A stretch of DNA of 7,378 nt from Candidatus Iainarchaeum sp. (lineage in GTDB: Archaea; Iainarchaeota; Iainarchaeia; Iainarchaeales; JAAZKV01), in contig JABIDZ010000035.1 of assembly GCA_018651445.1 (NCBI GenBank), positions 1 through 7,378 on the forward strand, read 5' to 3'. Position 1 is the stretch's first letter, and each line of letters starts with the position of its first letter. A program made the position numbers and the translations under genes. Shown here piece after piece: positions 5,791 through 7,378 of this stretch. The notes beneath the pieces are model-generated. The model was given only the letters and a program-made list of their open reading frames with translations, was not told the DNA's origin and ran no database searches.

Positions 5791-6298
5791 GTATTTTTGT
5801 ATCATCCAAATTCTTATTTTTCAAAATGTGTTTGTCTAATAGCGGAGTGATTATTAGAATATACCCGGTTACGGTTGTAAGATGGAGGAGTGTAAATGGA
5901 ATCTGGCCAATAAAAGCTTGTGGAAATGACATCCCAAACATAAAAGGCGCCGCAATTACGCCTGTAACAAGATCAAATATTAGTACTCCAAGCACTCCTG
6001 AACCAAGATATCTTTTCATATCAACTTTTTTCATCTTTTTATATAAAAGATAAAACGATAATCCAAGACAACCATATGTTGCAGCGGTTATTAATGTCCA
6101 AATTCCAAGACCGGATGTAAATAAATCAAAAGAAACCATGGTTACAATTGGAAAAAGAACTGAAACATAAACTTTTTCTTGTTTAGAAAAAGGTAACATC
6201 ATTCCCATAATTGGATCATTATTTGGAATAAACCGTAGTATTCTAATCGCATTTGCAAAGAAAACGGATATCAAAAATTTGAATACGCCAACAGACAT
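5759..6298 (-). CDS. Multi-pass membrane protein, ECF transporter S-component-like
   Basis: A 179-residue hydrophobic protein with about five or six membrane segments, roughly at 6-22, 43-60, 64-86, 98-120, 128-151. RFIPNNDPIMGMMLPFS (22-38), followed by a helix ending in SFDLFT (56-61), and a second similar FDLVTG (108-113) before a Pro/Phe-rich loop, resemble substrate-binding S components of energy-coupling factor transporters and related archaeal families (DUF6580-like). Such proteins bind a vitamin or metal and work with a shared EcfA-EcfT module, none of which is seen here. The repeated FDLxT may reflect internal pseudo-symmetry. The substrate cannot be inferred. The assignment is by overall pattern rather than a unique motif. 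Start ATG 6298 is supported by the consensus TATA box 26.5 bp upstream. The gene converges on the GT4-PIG-L gene and shares a hairpin with it. Confidence 0.72.
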   Translation of the reverse strand: MSVGVFKFLISVFFANAIRILRFIPNNDPIMGMMLPFSKQEKVYVSVLFPIVTMVSFDLFTSGLGIWTLITAATYGCLGLSFYLLYKKMKKVDMKRYLGSGVLGVLIFDLVTGVIAAPFMFGMSFPQAFIGQIPFTLLHLTTVTGYILIITPLLDKHILKNKNLDDTKILTLLFKRSFA

Positions 6299-6320
6299 AT
6301 GAATCTAAAAGATAACCAAA

Positions 6321-6328
6321 TATTTAAA
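6321..6328 (-). promoter_or_regulatory. Consensus TATA box of the ECF-S-like gene (leaderless)
   Basis: Minus-strand TTTAAATA, an exact archaeal consensus box, centred 26.5 bp upstream of the A of ATG 6298. There is no Shine-Dalgarno site between it and the start codon, so a leaderless transcript is expected. It is the best promoter in the window and the reference for the other two minus-strand boxes. Confidence 0.75.
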
Positions 6329-6410
6329 TGAATCGGTGTTTATTTAAAAATTCTCAAAGTTTATTTCTTCAATTATCCATTTAATTCCAAGTTTTCAATG
6401 AGTTATAAAG

Positions 6411-6460
6411 TTTCTATTTGTAATCGGAAAACATTTATTTTTATATGCTTTCTATTTGTA
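6411..6460 (+). repeat. Direct repeat TTTCTATTTGTA, two copies in the promoter region
   Basis: The 12-mer TTTCTATTTGTA occurs at 6411-6422 and again at 6449-6460, 38 bp apart (between three and four helical turns), upstream of the radical SAM gene. The first copy is preceded by TATAAAG and the second by TATATGC. The core CTATTTGT recurs at 1015-1022, just after the TATA candidate of the nucleotidyltransferase operon. It may be a regulator site or a duplicated promoter, or chance in AT-rich DNA. Confidence 0.4.
6439..6446 (+). promoter_or_regulatory. Candidate TATA box for the radical SAM gene
   Basis: TTTTATAT is centred about 24.5 bp upstream of ATG 6467, close to the spacing at the other genes. 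The 20 nt before the ATG contain no Shine-Dalgarno site, so the transcript is probably leaderless or nearly so. One copy of the 12-bp direct repeat lies between this box and the start codon. Confidence 0.5.
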
Positions 6461-6466
6461 TCTGTT

Positions 6467-7378
6467 ATGAAAATTGTTTTGCTGGATCCTGTCGGGAGCG
6501 GGATTCCTCATTTGGGATTACTTTTTTTATCTGCCGCACTTAAGCAAGCAGGTTTTAAAGACACAACTTTTTGTTCTATAGATGCGGCGTCTAACTCTTT
6601 TGAAAGAAGTGAAGAATTTTTTTTAAAACAACTTGAAGAAAAACCACTTGTTCTGATAACTGCAACTGTGCCAATATGGGTTGATGCAGTAAAGTATGCA
6701 AAAATTGCAAAAGAAAAAGGGTGTTTTGTAATTGTAGGCGGGCCAGCACCAACAACATTTGGAAAAAAGATTCTTGAAAAATATAGTTTTATTGATGTGG
6801 TTGTTAAGGGCGAAGGCGAGCTTATTATCGGCGATATTGCAAAAGCAACTACAAAGAATGATTTTACCGGAATTCGCGGGGTTATTTGGAAAAAAGACGG
6901 GACAATTATTGAAAATGAAGAAAATACTTTGATTAGGGATTTGGATTCATTACCTTTTCCAGATTATGCTGCACTTGATTTTAAAAGTTATCATGGGCCT
7001 TTTGCATTTTGTACAAGTCGCGGGTGTCCATATGGTTGTGAGTTTTGCTTTAAACCAATTCATGGACGAATGTTTCGTTCAATGAGTCCAGAAAGAGTTC
7101 TTGAACAAATGAAGTGGATAATAAAAACTTTCCCTGCGGAGTTTGAGAAGGTCAATAGGACAATTGGTTTCTCAGATGATATTTTTAACTTTGATATGGA
7201 ACGGGCAGAAAAAATTGCGAAAATGATTATTGATCAAAAGCTTAATATAAAAATGGTTTCAGTTAATGGTTTTCATGTTCGACATACTAATGAAGCCTTT
7301 TTTCGCTTAATGAAAAAAGCGGGGTTTGTCGAGATTTGGTTTGGAATTGATGCGGGTTCTGAAGTTGTTTTGAAAAAC
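6467..7378 (+). CDS. Class B (B12-binding-like) radical SAM enzyme, 3' end outside window
   Basis: Open from ATG 6467 to the window edge (304 residues), so the protein is truncated by the window, not broken. Residues 1 to about 130 form a cobalamin-binding-like Rossmann domain: KIVLLDPVGSGIPHLGLLFL (2-21), FVIVGGPAPTTF (87-98) and VVVKGEGEL (111-119). The DxHxxG cobalamin ligand motif is not seen, as in many class B members. LDSLPFPDY (159-167) is the usual linker. The radical SAM domain begins with TSRGCPYGCEFC, where C187, C191 and C194 form the CxxxCxxC ligands of the 4Fe-4S cluster, followed by GFSDDIF (234-240) and WFGIDAGSE (291-299), the latter near the SAM-binding region. Relatives include BchE-like cyclases, P-methylases and C-methyltransferases of lipids or natural products. 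Substrate cannot be assigned. Its neighbourhood would fit modification of a lipid or glycan, which is only inference. Confidence 0.88.
   Translation, partial: MKIVLLDPVGSGIPHLGLLFLSAALKQAGFKDTTFCSIDAASNSFERSEEFFLKQLEEKPLVLITATVPIWVDAVKYAKIAKEKGCFVIVGGPAPTTFGKKILEKYSFIDVVVKGEGELIIGDIAKATTKNDFTGIRGVIWKKDGTIIENEENTLIRDLDSLPFPDYAALDFKSYHGPFAFCTSRGCPYGCEFCFKPIHGRMFRSMSPERVLEQMKWIIKTFPAEFEKVNRTIGFSDDIFNFDMERAEKIAKMIIDQKLNIKMVSVNGFHVRHTNEAFFRLMKKAGFVEIWFGIDAGSEVVLKN

Noticed and set aside
5775..6053. 92-codon plus-strand frame
   Set aside because: Antisense to the ECF-S-like gene, whose minus-strand start has a consensus TATA box. This frame begins at a TTG in the hairpin region.

Overview
This AT-rich window looks archaeal. 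Three minus-strand genes have near-consensus TATA boxes (TTTAAATA, TTTAAAAA, TTTAAAAT), each centred 26.5 bp upstream of the A of an ATG, with no Shine-Dalgarno site. That is the layout of leaderless archaeal transcripts. Low GC, many small independent transcription units and numerous membrane or glycan genes would suit a DPANN-type lineage (for example Woesearchaeota or Pacearchaeota), but the lineage is an inference. No rRNA, tRNA, CRISPR array or insertion sequence was seen.

Layout: (1) 1-975, minus strand, the N-terminal 325 codons of a multi-pass GT-C (PMT/ArnT-like) glycosyltransferase, cut by the window edge. (2) 976-1094, a divergent promoter region. (3) 1095-2788, plus strand, a two-gene operon: an RfbF/RmlA-type sugar-1-phosphate nucleotidyltransferase and an extended-SDR NDP-sugar dehydratase/epimerase resembling LegB. 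(4) 2785-3714, minus strand, a membrane-anchored GT2 glycosyltransferase whose stop codon overlaps that of the SDR. (5) 3841-4080, minus strand, a 79-residue two-helix membrane protein of unknown role. (6) 4218-5744, plus strand, a GT4 glycosyltransferase fused to a PIG-L/LmbE-type deacetylase. (7) 5759-6298, minus strand, a multi-pass membrane protein resembling an ECF transporter S component. (8) 6467-7378, plus strand, the N-terminal 304 residues of a class B (B12-binding-like plus radical SAM) enzyme, cut by the right edge.

Most of the window reads as a surface-glycan or glycolipid island. The nucleotidyltransferase and SDR would make and modify an activated sugar. The GT2 and GT4 enzymes would transfer sugars from nucleotide donors at the cytoplasmic face. 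The GT-C enzyme would transfer a lipid-linked sugar on the outer face. The most distinctive item is the GT4-PIG-L fusion. It joins in one chain the two steps, sugar transfer then N-deacetylation, that are separate proteins in GPI-anchor synthesis (PIG-A, PIG-L), mycothiol synthesis (MshA, MshB) and bacillithiol synthesis (BshA, BshB). A second notable item is a perfect 12-bp inverted repeat spanning the convergent ends of the fusion gene and the ECF-S-like gene, with a U-tract after the stem in both directions.
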